Assembly: GCA_003258795.1 (NCBI GenBank)
Contig: QHMH01000011.1
Coordinates: forward strand, 1-64,000
DNA from: Candidatus Melainabacteria bacterium
Lineage (GTDB): Bacteria > Cyanobacteriota > Vampirovibrionia > Gastranaerophilales > Gastranaerophilaceae
DNA: 64,000 nucleotides
Direction of reading: 5' to 3'
Positions 42,861-51,373 of the stretch are shown here, one piece after another (the stretch's first letter is position 1; every line of letters begins with the position of its first letter). The translations under genes were made by a program, and so were the position numbers. Under the pieces are notes generated by a model. That model worked only from the letters and a program-made list of their open reading frames with translations, was not told the DNA's origin and ran no database searches.

Positions 42861-44171
42861 CTACCCCTTTAAAATTTCCACTATCTGCTCAAATTTCATT
42901 GCTCTTGAAGCTTTTAAAACTATTGTAGTCCCTGAAGGAACATTATCAAGAATATATTTTGCTGCCTCTTCGTTTGTCAAAAAGTTAACAGAACGAACTG
43001 ATTTTTTATTGATTTCGTCAGTAATCTCTTTTGTAAGAGTGCCAACTGTTATAACTTTATCAAACTCTTTATCGGCAAGGTATTCACCGATTTGTTGATG
43101 ATAAAATATTTCATCTTTTCCAAGTTCTCCCATATCTCCCAAAACAAAAACAAGAGGGCGTGGGTAATTTTGTAATACCGTACTGATTACGGCAAGCATA
43201 GAGTCTGGATTTGCGTTGTAGCTATCATTTATAATTTTGTAACCTTTGATTGTTTCTATATCCCAGCGTTTTTCAATCGGCTTAAATTTTCTCAAACCTT
43301 GCGCAATTTTTTCTTCTGGAATATTCAAAAATAGTCCTGCTTCTATAACACCCAATGCATTTTGAACATTGTAATCTCCCTCAATATTCAATTCATATTC
43401 GTGATTTTTATAAATAAATTTTGTATATCCAAGCTTTCTTTTTACTATACTTGCATCGTCGAGTGATATAAATACTCCTTTGTCTGTGATTTTTTTTATA
43501 AGTTTATCATTAGGAGCAATAAAAATTCCGTCAGGTTTAATGTGAGGAACGATTTCGCATTTTGCTCTTGCTATGTTTTCTCTTGACCCGAGTCTTCCTA
43601 TATGAGCTGTTCCAATATTTGTAATAAGCCCTATATTTGGTTTTGCAAAACCTGCCAAAAGATCAATTTCTCCAAAACCTCTCATGCCAGTTTCTAAAAT
43701 CAAAACCTGACAAGTCTTTGGCATAGATAAAACTGTCTTGCAAAAACCGATTTCGTTATTGTAGTTTTTTTCTGTTTTGTGAGTTTCAAAAGCTTCACTC
43801 ATAACAGAATACATCATCTCTTTTACAGTTGTCTTTCCAGAGCTTCCCGTAATTTCGATAGTTATTGGATTAACCTTTTCTTTATAAGCCTTTGCAAGCT
43901 CCATATAAGCTCTCAAACAATCTCCAACCTGCAAAACAACATCAGCAGAACCTAATATCATATCTCCGGTTGTAAAATAAGCTCTTGCCCCTTTTTCAAT
44001 CGCTTGAGGAATAAAATTTTCACCGTCAAAATTTTCACCTTTTAAAGGAAGATATATTTGACCCTCTTCTATGCTTCTTGTATCTGTTGACACAGTGAAA
44101 CATTCATTTTCTGCCTCATTTTTTAAGACATTTGCATGTGTAATTTTTATTATTTCTTCAAGAGTAAACAT
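42861..44171 (-). CDS. murF: UDP-MurNAc-tripeptide:D-Ala-D-Ala ligase MurF
   Basis: Adds the terminal dipeptide of the peptidoglycan stem. 436 residues. ITGSSGKTTVKEM P-loop, KTEKNYNNEIGFCKTVL and NDSYNANPDSM are the Mur-ligase motifs. First gene of the reverse operon. No ribosome site is seen; TAAAAT ends 6 bases before the ATG (see separate entry). Confidence 0.96.
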   Translation of the reverse strand: MFTLEEIIKITHANVLKNEAENECFTVSTDTRSIEEGQIYLPLKGENFDGENFIPQAIEKGARAYFTTGDMILGSADVVLQVGDCLRAYMELAKAYKEKVNPITIEITGSSGKTTVKEMMYSVMSEAFETHKTEKNYNNEIGFCKTVLSMPKTCQVLILETGMRGFGEIDLLAGFAKPNIGLITNIGTAHIGRLGSRENIARAKCEIVPHIKPDGIFIAPNDKLIKKITDKGVFISLDDASIVKRKLGYTKFIYKNHEYELNIEGDYNVQNALGVIEAGLFLNIPEEKIAQGLRKFKPIEKRWDIETIKGYKIINDSYNANPDSMLAVISTVLQNYPRPLVFVLGDMGELGKDEIFYHQQIGEYLADKEFDKVITVGTLTKEITDEINKKSVRSVNFLTNEEAAKYILDNVPSGTTIVLKASRAMKFEQIVEILKG

Positions 44172-44183
44172 AGAACAATTTTA
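44172..44183 (-). promoter_or_regulatory. -10 element abutting the murF start (leaderless candidate)
   Basis: Reverse strand TAAAAT (44183-44178), spacer TGTTCT, then ATG (44171). A TG precedes the hexamer directly. No -35 is convincing, so the promoter strength is unclear. Confidence 0.4.
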
Positions 44184-44290
44184 CAACAAAAAAAATGAAA
44201 ATCATAAAAATGTATGATTTTATTTTTTTTAAAAGTTGCTAATATTTAACAGTACTCCTTAAAACAAAGATACACATATCCCTAATCAAC

Positions 44291-44320
44291 AGCTATGAAT
44301 AAAAGTTCATAGCTTTTTTT
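44291..44320 (+). terminator. terminator-like hairpin on the forward strand with no forward gene
   Basis: AGCTATGAA (44291-44299) and TTCATAGCT (44305-44313) pair, followed by a run of T in the forward direction. No forward-strand coding gene precedes it in the spacer. Confidence 0.6.
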
Positions 44321-44324
44321 TATT

Positions 44325-44353
44325 AAAAAAAAAGAGAGAATAAACTCTCTCTC
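44325..44353 (-). terminator. terminator after the NarL-type regulator
   Basis: GAGAGAG...CTCTCTC hairpin followed by nine T on the reverse strand. Confidence 0.75.
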
Positions 44354-45054
44354 TAAACAAGTCCTTCTTTAACAGCCTTGACTGCTGCCTGAACTCTATC
44401 ATTTACACACATTTTTTGAAGTATTGAACAAACATGAGCTTTTGCGGTATGTACACTTACAATAAGTTCTTTTGCAATTTCAGTATTACTCTTACCCATA
44501 ACTAAGTGTTTTAAAACTTCGCATTCCCTTTCTGTCAACGGCACTCTTGTTGCAACATCAGTTTTTGAAGGGAAAAATCCAACATCTCCAGGGTTAGGGA
44601 AAGAATTCAAAACGAGCTGAGAAACTTGTGGATCAATCCAACAAACCCCTTGAGCAACATCTCTTATGACTTCAGCAAGTTTTGCAGGATCAATATCCTT
44701 AAGACAATAAGCGTTCATACCAGAAGCAAATGCAGCTAAAACTTCTTCCTCTTGCTCGTGAGAAGTCAAAGCAATTACTTTTACGCTTGGCATCATTTCT
44801 TTCAATTTTACAGTTGCTTCAAGTCCGTTCATTTCTGGCAAACCTAAATCCATTAAAACAACATCTGGCTTAATTCTGCTAATCAACTCCAATCCGACAA
44901 TTGCATTTTCACATTCTCCAACAACATTTATATCTGGATTAGTGTTTAATGCACATCGCAAACCAACTCTTGTAAGTTTAAAATCTTCTACTATCACAAC
45001 ATTGATATGTTTTGTTTGTTCTTCAGATTTAACAGCAGTTTTTGTTTCATTCAT
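44353..45054 (-). CDS. NarL/LuxR-family response regulator
   Basis: Phosphorylated by a histidine kinase and binds DNA. A receiver domain (INVVIVEDFKLTRVGLR, phospho-Asp in DVVLMDLGLPEMNG, conserved Thr/Lys in IALTSHE..YCLKDI) and a C-terminal LuxR helix-turn-helix (LTERECEVLKHLVMGKSNTEIAKEL). I start at ATG 45054 (MNETKTAVK) because GGGGGA lies about 9 bases upstream; a longer frame to 45087 includes that site. No kinase is adjacent; the orphan kinase at 4973 is far away. G-rich direct repeats lie upstream. Confidence 0.92.
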   Translation of the reverse strand: MNETKTAVKSEEQTKHINVVIVEDFKLTRVGLRCALNTNPDINVVGECENAIVGLELISRIKPDVVLMDLGLPEMNGLEATVKLKEMMPSVKVIALTSHEQEEEVLAAFASGMNAYCLKDIDPAKLAEVIRDVAQGVCWIDPQVSQLVLNSFPNPGDVGFFPSKTDVATRVPLTERECEVLKHLVMGKSNTEIAKELIVSVHTAKAHVCSILQKMCVNDRVQAAVKAVKEGLV

Positions 45055-45403
45055 TATTAGATGTCCCCCATTTGTCATTTTTTTCACGATACTACTTTAC
45101 CAATTATTCCCCAATAAAATAATTAGCCCATAGGGGAAGATAACCCTACCCAACTGGGGGATATTTGGTTAACATAAGTACATAAACGCTAATTATGAGT
45201 TGACGAAGATAAAAATATTTGATAGATAAGTTGGCAATATATATCAATATCTGTCATGTAATTGTCAATATTTTCTATCAAACCCCTAATTTCAAAATCA
45301 AAGGTTTCTTTTTCAAAATCAAAATACATAATTATCCCTAATACAAGTAACATGCCTATAATCGGCTAAATATTAAAAAACTTGAATTTTGAAAATTGAG
45401 CAT
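45055..45403. other. 349-base non-coding spacer upstream of the response regulator
   Basis: Contains three G4-type motifs (45105-45170), a promoter-like TTGACG-N17-TAGATA on the forward strand (45200-45228), an imperfect long hairpin (45218-45282) and a direct repeat of TTTCAAAATCAAA around 45290-45320. I see no reading frame worth reporting here. Confidence 0.6.
45105..45170. promoter_or_regulatory. G-rich repeated motif upstream of the response regulator
   Basis: GGGGAAGATAA and GGGGGATATTT on the forward strand and GGGGAATAATT on the reverse strand are variants of one motif, each beginning with four or five G. They flank small palindromes (CCCATAGGGG, CCCAACTGGGG). Placed 50-115 bases before the regulator start, they may be autoregulatory sites. 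Confidence 0.35.
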
Positions 45404-45430
45404 AAAAAAAAGGGAGCAGATTTCTGCTCC
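45404..45430 (-). terminator. terminator after the DUF1566-like remnant
   Basis: GGAGCAG-AAAT-CTGCTCC hairpin followed by a run of T on the reverse strand. A strong GC stem, so the lptF-side operon ends here. Confidence 0.9.
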
Positions 45431-45450
45431 AGTATACAGAATGACTTAAT

Positions 45451-45873
45451 CTATTTTACACATAAGACTGAGTAATAACCGTTACCATTATTTTCGCTAA
45501 AATGTCCATTATCACTCTCAACGCCTCCAGTAGTTCGTACTATGGTGTGGTAAGATTCTGATGTCCAAAATCCTATAGGCCTTTCATTAGGCTTGCTTGG
45601 CATTTCATAAGAAAAATCATTTACATGTGTTGGAAATATTGATTGTAATTCTGAAATAGTCGGCAATCTCATTCCCTTATCATTGCAAGCCTTTATCGCA
45701 TCAGATAAATAAAATTCACATCCGTTCTCGTCTGTATGACTACATCCAGTCGTTAGGTTTTTTGATGTCCAAACATTATCAGCTACGTATATTTCATCAT
45801 CTTTAAGTTTTTCACACTTATTTCCAGAAGGATAAAATCCTGAACCACAATTTAAATCAATAAATGGCTCTTT
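45451..45873 (-). pseudogene. DUF1566/Lcl-like domain remnant, in frame after the preceding stop
   Basis: 140 codons without ATG, GTG or TTG before an internal Met at 45672. The frame is the same as that of the phosphodiester-glycosidase gene, beginning directly after its TAA. It reads as a Cys-rich ectodomain: LNCGSGFYPSGNKCEKL, DNVWTSKNLTTGCSHTDENGCEFYLSDAIKACNDKG, then MRLPTISELQSIFPTH and a final NGYYSVLCVK. This resembles the DUF1566 fold seen in surface proteins, often attached to pilin-like N-termini. It looks like a 5'-truncated gene or a read-through extension; a terminator follows. Confidence 0.6.
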
Positions 45874-46668
45874 TTAAAATTTTATAGTCATAAACGATTT
45901 TAATCTACGTGCTGATGAATTTTTTGCTGATACCACTTCAATATCTTTATAATTTAAAGATGTAGAACTTCCACCATCAAATGCCATAGCTCTATCCATT
46001 CCCATTTCTTTGCAGTAGTCTTGAACTTCTTTAAGCGTCATAGGGTTTTCACAAGTTATAATGAAAATGTGCACTTCTTCATCCTTGAGTGCAATTATAG
46101 TTCTTGCAGTTTTATGAAGAACGGAAGCAGATTCTCTAATAACTTTTCCGTTACTGTCCTTGACAATAAAAAACTCTTCTTCCATTTTTAATTCTGGTAA
46201 AATCAGCGGACCACCTTGTGCCGAGGTAGAAACATAACAGCCTTCTGATATAGGGTTAGAGTGTGGAACTATTTCATATTTATATTTTCTTCCGCATTTT
46301 AATACTCTAAACTCTGTTCTATCCAAAATTTTATCCATGTTTTTTCTCAAAACAGGATTGCTTGTTAAATTTTCGTTATTCAATGGATTTAAAACTTTTT
46401 CACCTTTGTTCTCTACAATAAAAGAAATTGTTTTTTGATTTTTAGGGTCAAAAAAACCTGTATTTATTGTAAGGTCTGAACTAAATATTTCGTGTGCCTT
46501 TTTGTTCGTAATCAACTTTTCGCTTGAAACAAACTGGATTTTTTTAGCCATTTTGGAATTTAAAACAATATGGTAAACTCCATTTTCATAAGTCATAACT
46601 GGTTCGCAAGCAATAGCGGGAATAATAAATATCATCAGTAACACAAAAACAACAAAATATTTTTTCAT
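45874..46668 (-). CDS. exported phosphodiester glycosidase-domain protein (NAGPA-like)
   Basis: 264 residues from ATG 46668, chosen because AGGTG lies 6 bases upstream. A signal peptide or lipoprotein-like segment (MKKYFVVFVLLMIFIIPAIAC) ends in Cys, so it may be a lipoprotein. Domain motifs: TINTGFFDPKNQKTISF, YVSTSAQGGPLIL, ARTIIALKDEE, and MAFDGGSSTSLNY, the hallmark DGGSS of the NAGPA fold. Acts outside the cytoplasm on glycans; the substrate is unknown. Encoded 14 bases after lptF/G. Confidence 0.85.
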   Translation of the reverse strand: MKKYFVVFVLLMIFIIPAIACEPVMTYENGVYHIVLNSKMAKKIQFVSSEKLITNKKAHEIFSSDLTINTGFFDPKNQKTISFIVENKGEKVLNPLNNENLTSNPVLRKNMDKILDRTEFRVLKCGRKYKYEIVPHSNPISEGCYVSTSAQGGPLILPELKMEEEFFIVKDSNGKVIRESASVLHKTARTIIALKDEEVHIFIITCENPMTLKEVQDYCKEMGMDRAMAFDGGSSTSLNYKDIEVVSAKNSSARRLKSFMTIKF

Positions 46669-46682
46669 ACCAATCACCTAAC

Positions 46683-47798
46683 TTACAAATCTTTATGTTT
46701 ATAGAATGCCCATATAGCACATAAAAATGCCACAGGAGGAACGCTTGCAGTTACGATTGGAGGCAAAACTCCTTTTTCTGCAAGTAAATCAAAGAATGGC
46801 AATGTAATGTAATATAAGAATATTGCACCAATTGCAATTGTAAATCCGATAAGCCTTTGTTCTCTCGGTTTGGAAAATCCTAACAAAGAACCCAATATCG
46901 CCAATAATACACAGACAAAAGGATGAGTAAATCTTTGGTAATATTTGTTAAGCATAAACCTTTCTTCTTCTTGCAATCCTTCTTTTTTCAGCAATTCTGT
47001 ATATTTTTTTAAATCTTTATTTCCTATTGCTCTATCACGTTTTAGGGAGTATTGCATCAAGGTATAAAGGTTTTGAGCAACTTCGCCTTGCAAAACTTCT
47101 TTTCTCTTTAACTTACTAATTTCCTCGAAAATACCATTATCTGAAACTTTGTAAGCCAAAACATCTTCCAATATCCATTTGTCATTTAGAGGAATTGCAT
47201 GTTCAGCGATATAGACATTTGATAGTCCATGGACATCTTTATACTCTTTTGAAGAGTAATCCAAATAAATAATATTTGCGACATTACTTTGGTTAAATCT
47301 TGAAATAACAACAGTTGCCTTTGGTCTTTCGTTTTCATCTTTTTGAGTATACACATATTGTGATGAATAATAATCTTTTGTAATATGAACTAATTTTTCA
47401 GATGCAAAAGGAATAACCTTGTCATACATAACAAAACAAATTCCGGTTACGATGAAACTAAAAACTATTACAGGGGCTAAAATTCTTGAAACAGATAATC
47501 CTGCAACTCTAAAAATTGTAAGTTCAAAATCTTTACTCAATTTGTCAAAAGTAAACAATGAACCCAAAAGCAAACCAACAGGCAAAGCTTTTCCTAAAAT
47601 ATTTGGAAGTTCATAAAACAAAACAAGTATAGCTGTTTTGATAGTATATCCACCTTCCAAAACCTTTCTAATCGTATTTAACAACATTTCTGGGGCAATC
47701 CAAATAACAGTAAACAAAAGAATTGCACCTAAAGTTGTTGCAAAAACTTGTCTGAATATATATCTATCATAGAGTTTTATACGAGAGAAAAAATTCAT
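46683..47798 (-). CDS. LPS export ABC permease, LptF/LptG family
   Basis: 371 residues. The YjgP/YjgQ fold has six membrane helices (residues ~15-35, ~55-80, ~100-120, and three in the last quarter) around a periplasmic jellyroll domain. It forms the permease of the lipopolysaccharide transporter with LptB, which is directly upstream. Overlaps lptB by one base. Whether it is LptF or LptG is not decidable here; only one copy is in this window. Confidence 0.88.
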   Translation of the reverse strand: MNFFSRIKLYDRYIFRQVFATTLGAILLFTVIWIAPEMLLNTIRKVLEGGYTIKTAILVLFYELPNILGKALPVGLLLGSLFTFDKLSKDFELTIFRVAGLSVSRILAPVIVFSFIVTGICFVMYDKVIPFASEKLVHITKDYYSSQYVYTQKDENERPKATVVISRFNQSNVANIIYLDYSSKEYKDVHGLSNVYIAEHAIPLNDKWILEDVLAYKVSDNGIFEEISKLKRKEVLQGEVAQNLYTLMQYSLKRDRAIGNKDLKKYTELLKKEGLQEEERFMLNKYYQRFTHPFVCVLLAILGSLLGFSKPREQRLIGFTIAIGAIFLYYITLPFFDLLAEKGVLPPIVTASVPPVAFLCAIWAFYKHKDL

Positions 47799-48529
47799 TA
47801 CAGTTTGAAATCCTTTCCCAAATAGAATTCTTTAGCAACTGGGTCAACAGCGACATCTTCACTTTTTCCTTGGATTTTAATCTTACCATCGAAAATTACG
47901 TACGCTCTATCAGTAATTGAAAGTGTTGCTTTAGGGTTGTGGTCAGTAATCAAAACGCCCAAACCTTTATCAACTGACAATTTTCTAATATTGTCTTTAA
48001 TTTCTCCAATCGCAATCGGGTCAATACCTGTAAAAGGTTCGTCAAGCAAGATAAAATCTGGACTTGCAGCCAAAGCTCTTGCAAGTTCAACCCTTCTTCT
48101 TTCACCACCTGACAAAGAAACCGCAGTAGCTTTACGTAATTTCGCAACCCCGAACTCATCAAGTAATTCTTCGAGTTTTTTCTTTTTCTCATCCTCAGTA
48201 AGCTTTTCATTCATTTCAAGAACGAGTTTGATATTATCTTCTACCGAAAGTTTTCTAAAAATTGAAGCTTCTTGTGGCAAATAGCCTATGCCGTGTTTTG
48301 CACGAATGTTCATCGGCCAAGTAGAAATATCTTCACCGTCCAAATAAATTTGACCAGAATTTGGTTTTACAAGACCAACAACCATGTAAAATGTCGTTGT
48401 TTTTCCTGCTCCGTTTGGACCTAAAAGACAAACAACTTCGCCTTTTTGAACTTCAAAAGATACGTCGTTTACAACACTTCTTGTTCCATAAATTTTTATC
48501 AAATTTTTTGCTTCAATTTTTTTCATCAT
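47798..48529 (-). CDS. lptB: LPS export ATPase LptB
   Basis: 243 residues, ABC ATPase that powers LPS extraction from the inner membrane. Walker A LLGPNGAGKTTTF, Q-loop GYLPQEASIFRKLSV (LptB-type), signature LSGGERRRVELARAL, Walker B FILLDEPFTGIDP and H-loop ITDHNPKATL. Overlap with the permease gene supports one complex. Starts 5 bases after lysS. Confidence 0.94.
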   Translation of the reverse strand: MMKKIEAKNLIKIYGTRSVVNDVSFEVQKGEVVCLLGPNGAGKTTTFYMVVGLVKPNSGQIYLDGEDISTWPMNIRAKHGIGYLPQEASIFRKLSVEDNIKLVLEMNEKLTEDEKKKKLEELLDEFGVAKLRKATAVSLSGGERRRVELARALAASPDFILLDEPFTGIDPIAIGEIKDNIRKLSVDKGLGVLITDHNPKATLSITDRAYVIFDGKIKIQGKSEDVAVDPVAKEFYLGKDFKL

Positions 48530-48534
48530 TTTAC

Positions 48535-50025
48535 CTATTGTTTTTTCATTGTAGGGAAAGCTATTACGTCACGGATTGTTTGAGAATTTGTAAGTAGCAT
48601 AACGAGTCTATCAATACCCATTCCCATACCGCCAGTTGGTGGCATTCCGTATTCAAGCGCTTCAATAAAGTCTTCGTCAATTTCCATAGCTTCTTCATCG
48701 CCTGCAGCTTTTGCTTTTGCTTGTGCTTCAAAACGATTTCTTTGATCAATTGGATCTGTCAATTCAGAGAATGCGTTCGCAATTTCCCAACCATTAACCC
48801 TTGTTTCAAAACGTTCTGTCAATCTTTCATTATCTCTGTGTACTTTTGCAAGCGGAGATATTTCAAGTGGATAATCTATAATGTGAACTGGTTGAATAAG
48901 CGAAGGTTCAACTTTTTCTTCAAATACTTTGTCTATAACCTTGCCCCAAGAATCTTCTTCACTTGCATCTACACCAACACTCTTTGCCAAATCTTTAGCT
49001 TCCTCAGCACTGTAACAAGTATTGAAGTCTGCCCCTGTGTATTCTTGAATTGCACCTAACATTGTTTTTCTATCCCATGGCGGAGTCAAATCAATTTCGT
49101 GTTCGCCATATTGAATTTTTGTTGTTCCCAAAACTTCTTGCGCAACATAGGCAACCATATTTTCTGTCAATTCCATCATATCATTATAATCTGCATAAGC
49201 TTGATACAACTCTATCATAGTAAATTCTGGGTTATGTCTTGTATCAATACCTTCGTTTCTGAAACATTTTCCAATTTCATAAACTCTTTCTGAAACACCC
49301 CCAACAATCAATCTCTTCAAGTACAGTTCAAGAGCAATTCTCATTGTCATGTCCATATCAAGAGCATTGTGGTGCGTTGTAAATGGTCTTGCATTTGCCC
49401 CTGATGCAACTGTTTGTAAAATTGGAGTTTCAACTTCAAGATATCCTCTTTGAGCCAAAAATTCTCTGATTTTTGAGATAATCAAACTTCTTTTTCTGAA
49501 AGTATCTCTTGTTTCTTCATTAACAATTAAATCGATATATCTTTGTCTATACTTTGTTTCAACGTCAGTAAGTCCGTGGAATTTTTCTGGCAATGATAAC
49601 AATGCTTTTGACAATAATGTATAAGATGTTGCCTTTATTGAAAGTTCTCCTCTCGGAGTTCTTCTTATTGTACCTTTAAATCCGATAATATCACCTATGT
49701 CAATTAGTTTGAGGGTTTTAATATCTTCTTGCGGCATATTTTCTTTGTGGCAGAATATTTGAATTTTTCCAGTCGAATCAGCCAAATCTATAAACATGCC
49801 TGAATTACGCATTGCCATAATTCTACCTGCAACACAGTATTCATCTTGTGTTTCTTCTCCTGCTGGCAAATCCTTGTATTTTTCTTGCAATTCTTTTGCT
49901 TCCGCTGTTTTCTCATATTTGTAAGGATATGCGCAAATTCCTTTGTCAGACAATTCTACAAGTTTTTGTATTCTACCTTGTCTTATTGTTTCTTTTGGTG
50001 ACATTGATTCGTGTTTTACTTCCAT
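48535..50025 (-). CDS. lysS: lysyl-tRNA synthetase, class II
   Basis: 496 residues. An N-terminal OB fold binds the anticodon (AGRIMAMRNSGMFIDLADSTG). Class II motifs: RYIDLIVNEETRDTFRKRS, RVYEIGKCFRNEGIDTRHNPEFT, and GMGMGIDRLVMLLTNSQTIRDV near the end. Upstream gene of lptB-lptF in the reverse run. Confidence 0.97.
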   Translation of the reverse strand: MEVKHESMSPKETIRQGRIQKLVELSDKGICAYPYKYEKTAEAKELQEKYKDLPAGEETQDEYCVAGRIMAMRNSGMFIDLADSTGKIQIFCHKENMPQEDIKTLKLIDIGDIIGFKGTIRRTPRGELSIKATSYTLLSKALLSLPEKFHGLTDVETKYRQRYIDLIVNEETRDTFRKRSLIISKIREFLAQRGYLEVETPILQTVASGANARPFTTHHNALDMDMTMRIALELYLKRLIVGGVSERVYEIGKCFRNEGIDTRHNPEFTMIELYQAYADYNDMMELTENMVAYVAQEVLGTTKIQYGEHEIDLTPPWDRKTMLGAIQEYTGADFNTCYSAEEAKDLAKSVGVDASEEDSWGKVIDKVFEEKVEPSLIQPVHIIDYPLEISPLAKVHRDNERLTERFETRVNGWEIANAFSELTDPIDQRNRFEAQAKAKAAGDEEAMEIDEDFIEALEYGMPPTGGMGMGIDRLVMLLTNSQTIRDVIAFPTMKKQ

Positions 50026-50087
50026 TTTTACTCCCGCTGAAATTTTGTAAGTACAAATTCATTTTAGCATGAAGAAAATATTTATCA

Positions 50088-50093
50088 TATAAT
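50088..50093 (+). promoter_or_regulatory. -10 element abutting the TIM-barrel gene start (leaderless candidate)
   Basis: TATAAT (50088-50093), ATTGTT, then ATG at 50100. There is no ribosome site before the ATG. The spacing is the same as at 22205. Confidence 0.5.
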
Positions 50094-50099
50094 ATTGTT

Positions 50100-50882
50100 A
50101 TGAAAAACTTACATTTAGGATTAAAACTTTTTTCAAACCAATTAAACAGGTACAAAGAAGAAACTATTAAACTTTTAGAAAAAAATAAATTTTCATACAT
50201 TGAGCTCTTTGTATTTCCAGATTCAGACGAAGATTTGACAGGGTGGAAAAATTTTAAGGAAGAATTTTCTCTCAATTTTACTTTGCACGCTCCACACTTT
50301 TCAAATGGTGTAAATCTTGCAGATAAAGATTTTGAAAAAAGAAATATTGAAGTTTACGACACCGTAAAAAGATATAAACAAGAGCTTGATGCAAAATATA
50401 TTATCGTTCACGGAGGAATGAACGGCTCACTTGATGAGGTTGTAAGGCAACTTGATTTAATCAATATCCCTGATATGAGAATAGAAAATAAACCTCCGGT
50501 ATCCCCAAGAAATCCAGATAATAAATGTCGAGGTGCAATTTTTGAGGAAATAAAATTCATTATAGATAGACACCCTTGCAAATTTTGTCTTGATGTCGGT
50601 CATGCCTTCTGTACTTCAGTCAACTTGAATATAGACAGATTTGATTATCTTAAAAAATTCAACTCTCTTAATCCTGATTGTTATCACTTGAGCGATGGAG
50701 AATTTAATAACAGAATAGACAAGCATTTTCATATCGGAAAAGGGGATTATGACTGGAAAAAAATCTTTCAAATCATTGATGTTACAAAAAATATGACACT
50801 CGAAACTGTTACAAAAAAGGGTATAGAAAGCCTCGAGTTGTTCAGTGAAGATGTGGATGCGGTAAATAATCTTTTATGTTAG
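50100..50882 (+). CDS. xylose isomerase-like TIM-barrel protein
   Basis: 260 residues of the sugar-phosphate isomerase/epimerase and AP-endonuclease-2 superfamily. Metal-binding-type motifs: TLHAPHFSNGVN, YIIVHGGMNG, MRIENKPPVSPRN, CLDVGHAFCTSVN (Asp/His), CYHLSDGE and HFHIGKGDYDW. The specific reaction is not inferable. Overlaps the following gene by 7 bases. Leaderless start candidate. Confidence 0.82.
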   Translation: MKNLHLGLKLFSNQLNRYKEETIKLLEKNKFSYIELFVFPDSDEDLTGWKNFKEEFSLNFTLHAPHFSNGVNLADKDFEKRNIEVYDTVKRYKQELDAKYIIVHGGMNGSLDEVVRQLDLINIPDMRIENKPPVSPRNPDNKCRGAIFEEIKFIIDRHPCKFCLDVGHAFCTSVNLNIDRFDYLKKFNSLNPDCYHLSDGEFNNRIDKHFHIGKGDYDWKKIFQIIDVTKNMTLETVTKKGIESLELFSEDVDAVNNLLC

Positions 50883-51307
50883 AAAAACTAAAAAAATTCT
50901 TCTTTTTAAAAATTTTGAGAAGAAAATATTACAGAGTTGGAGCATGCAAGGGTTGTGGAAGATGTTGCAGAAAAATATACGTTAAAACATCTAACCATGT
51001 AATTAAAGACGAAAAAGAGTTCGAAAGATTAAAGTTCTTGCACATTTTTTATACCTACCTCACGGTTGTTGACAAAGACGAGATAGGACTTGTTTTCTCA
51101 TGCTCAAATTTGGATGAAGAAACTCATAAATGTAAAATTCACAAAAAACGTCCAGCCATTTGCAGACGATACCCTCAAGAAGAATTATTTACAATGGGAG
51201 GAGAATTGTCTGAAAACTGTGGTTATGGCTTTGTTCCAATAGAAAGCTTTGCTCAGGTTTTAACAAACGAAGAAAAAAAACAAAGAAAAAAGCATAAATT
51301 TTTGTAA
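50876..51307 (+). CDS. YkgJ-family cysteine-cluster protein
   Basis: 143 residues. YkgJ (CxxCxxCC-type) proteins bind zinc or iron. Visible: GACKGCGRCCRKIYVKT, CSNLDEETHKCKIHKKRPAICRRYPQE and a final SENCGYGFVP. Basic N- and C-termini (KKQRKKHKFL). Coupled to the TIM-barrel gene by overlap; the joint role is unknown. Confidence 0.88.
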   Translation: MLEKLKKFFFLKILRRKYYRVGACKGCGRCCRKIYVKTSNHVIKDEKEFERLKFLHIFYTYLTVVDKDEIGLVFSCSNLDEETHKCKIHKKRPAICRRYPQEELFTMGGELSENCGYGFVPIESFAQVLTNEEKKQRKKHKFL

Positions 51308-51373
51308 CAGATATCCAACTTTACCAACAAATTTTTTCTTCACGAAGTTTATATATACCGTGTAATCTATTAT

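Noticed and set aside
50026..50099. T-box or lysine riboswitch upstream of lysS.
   Set aside because: The spacer is only 74 bases and shows no T-box or L-box conserved sequence.
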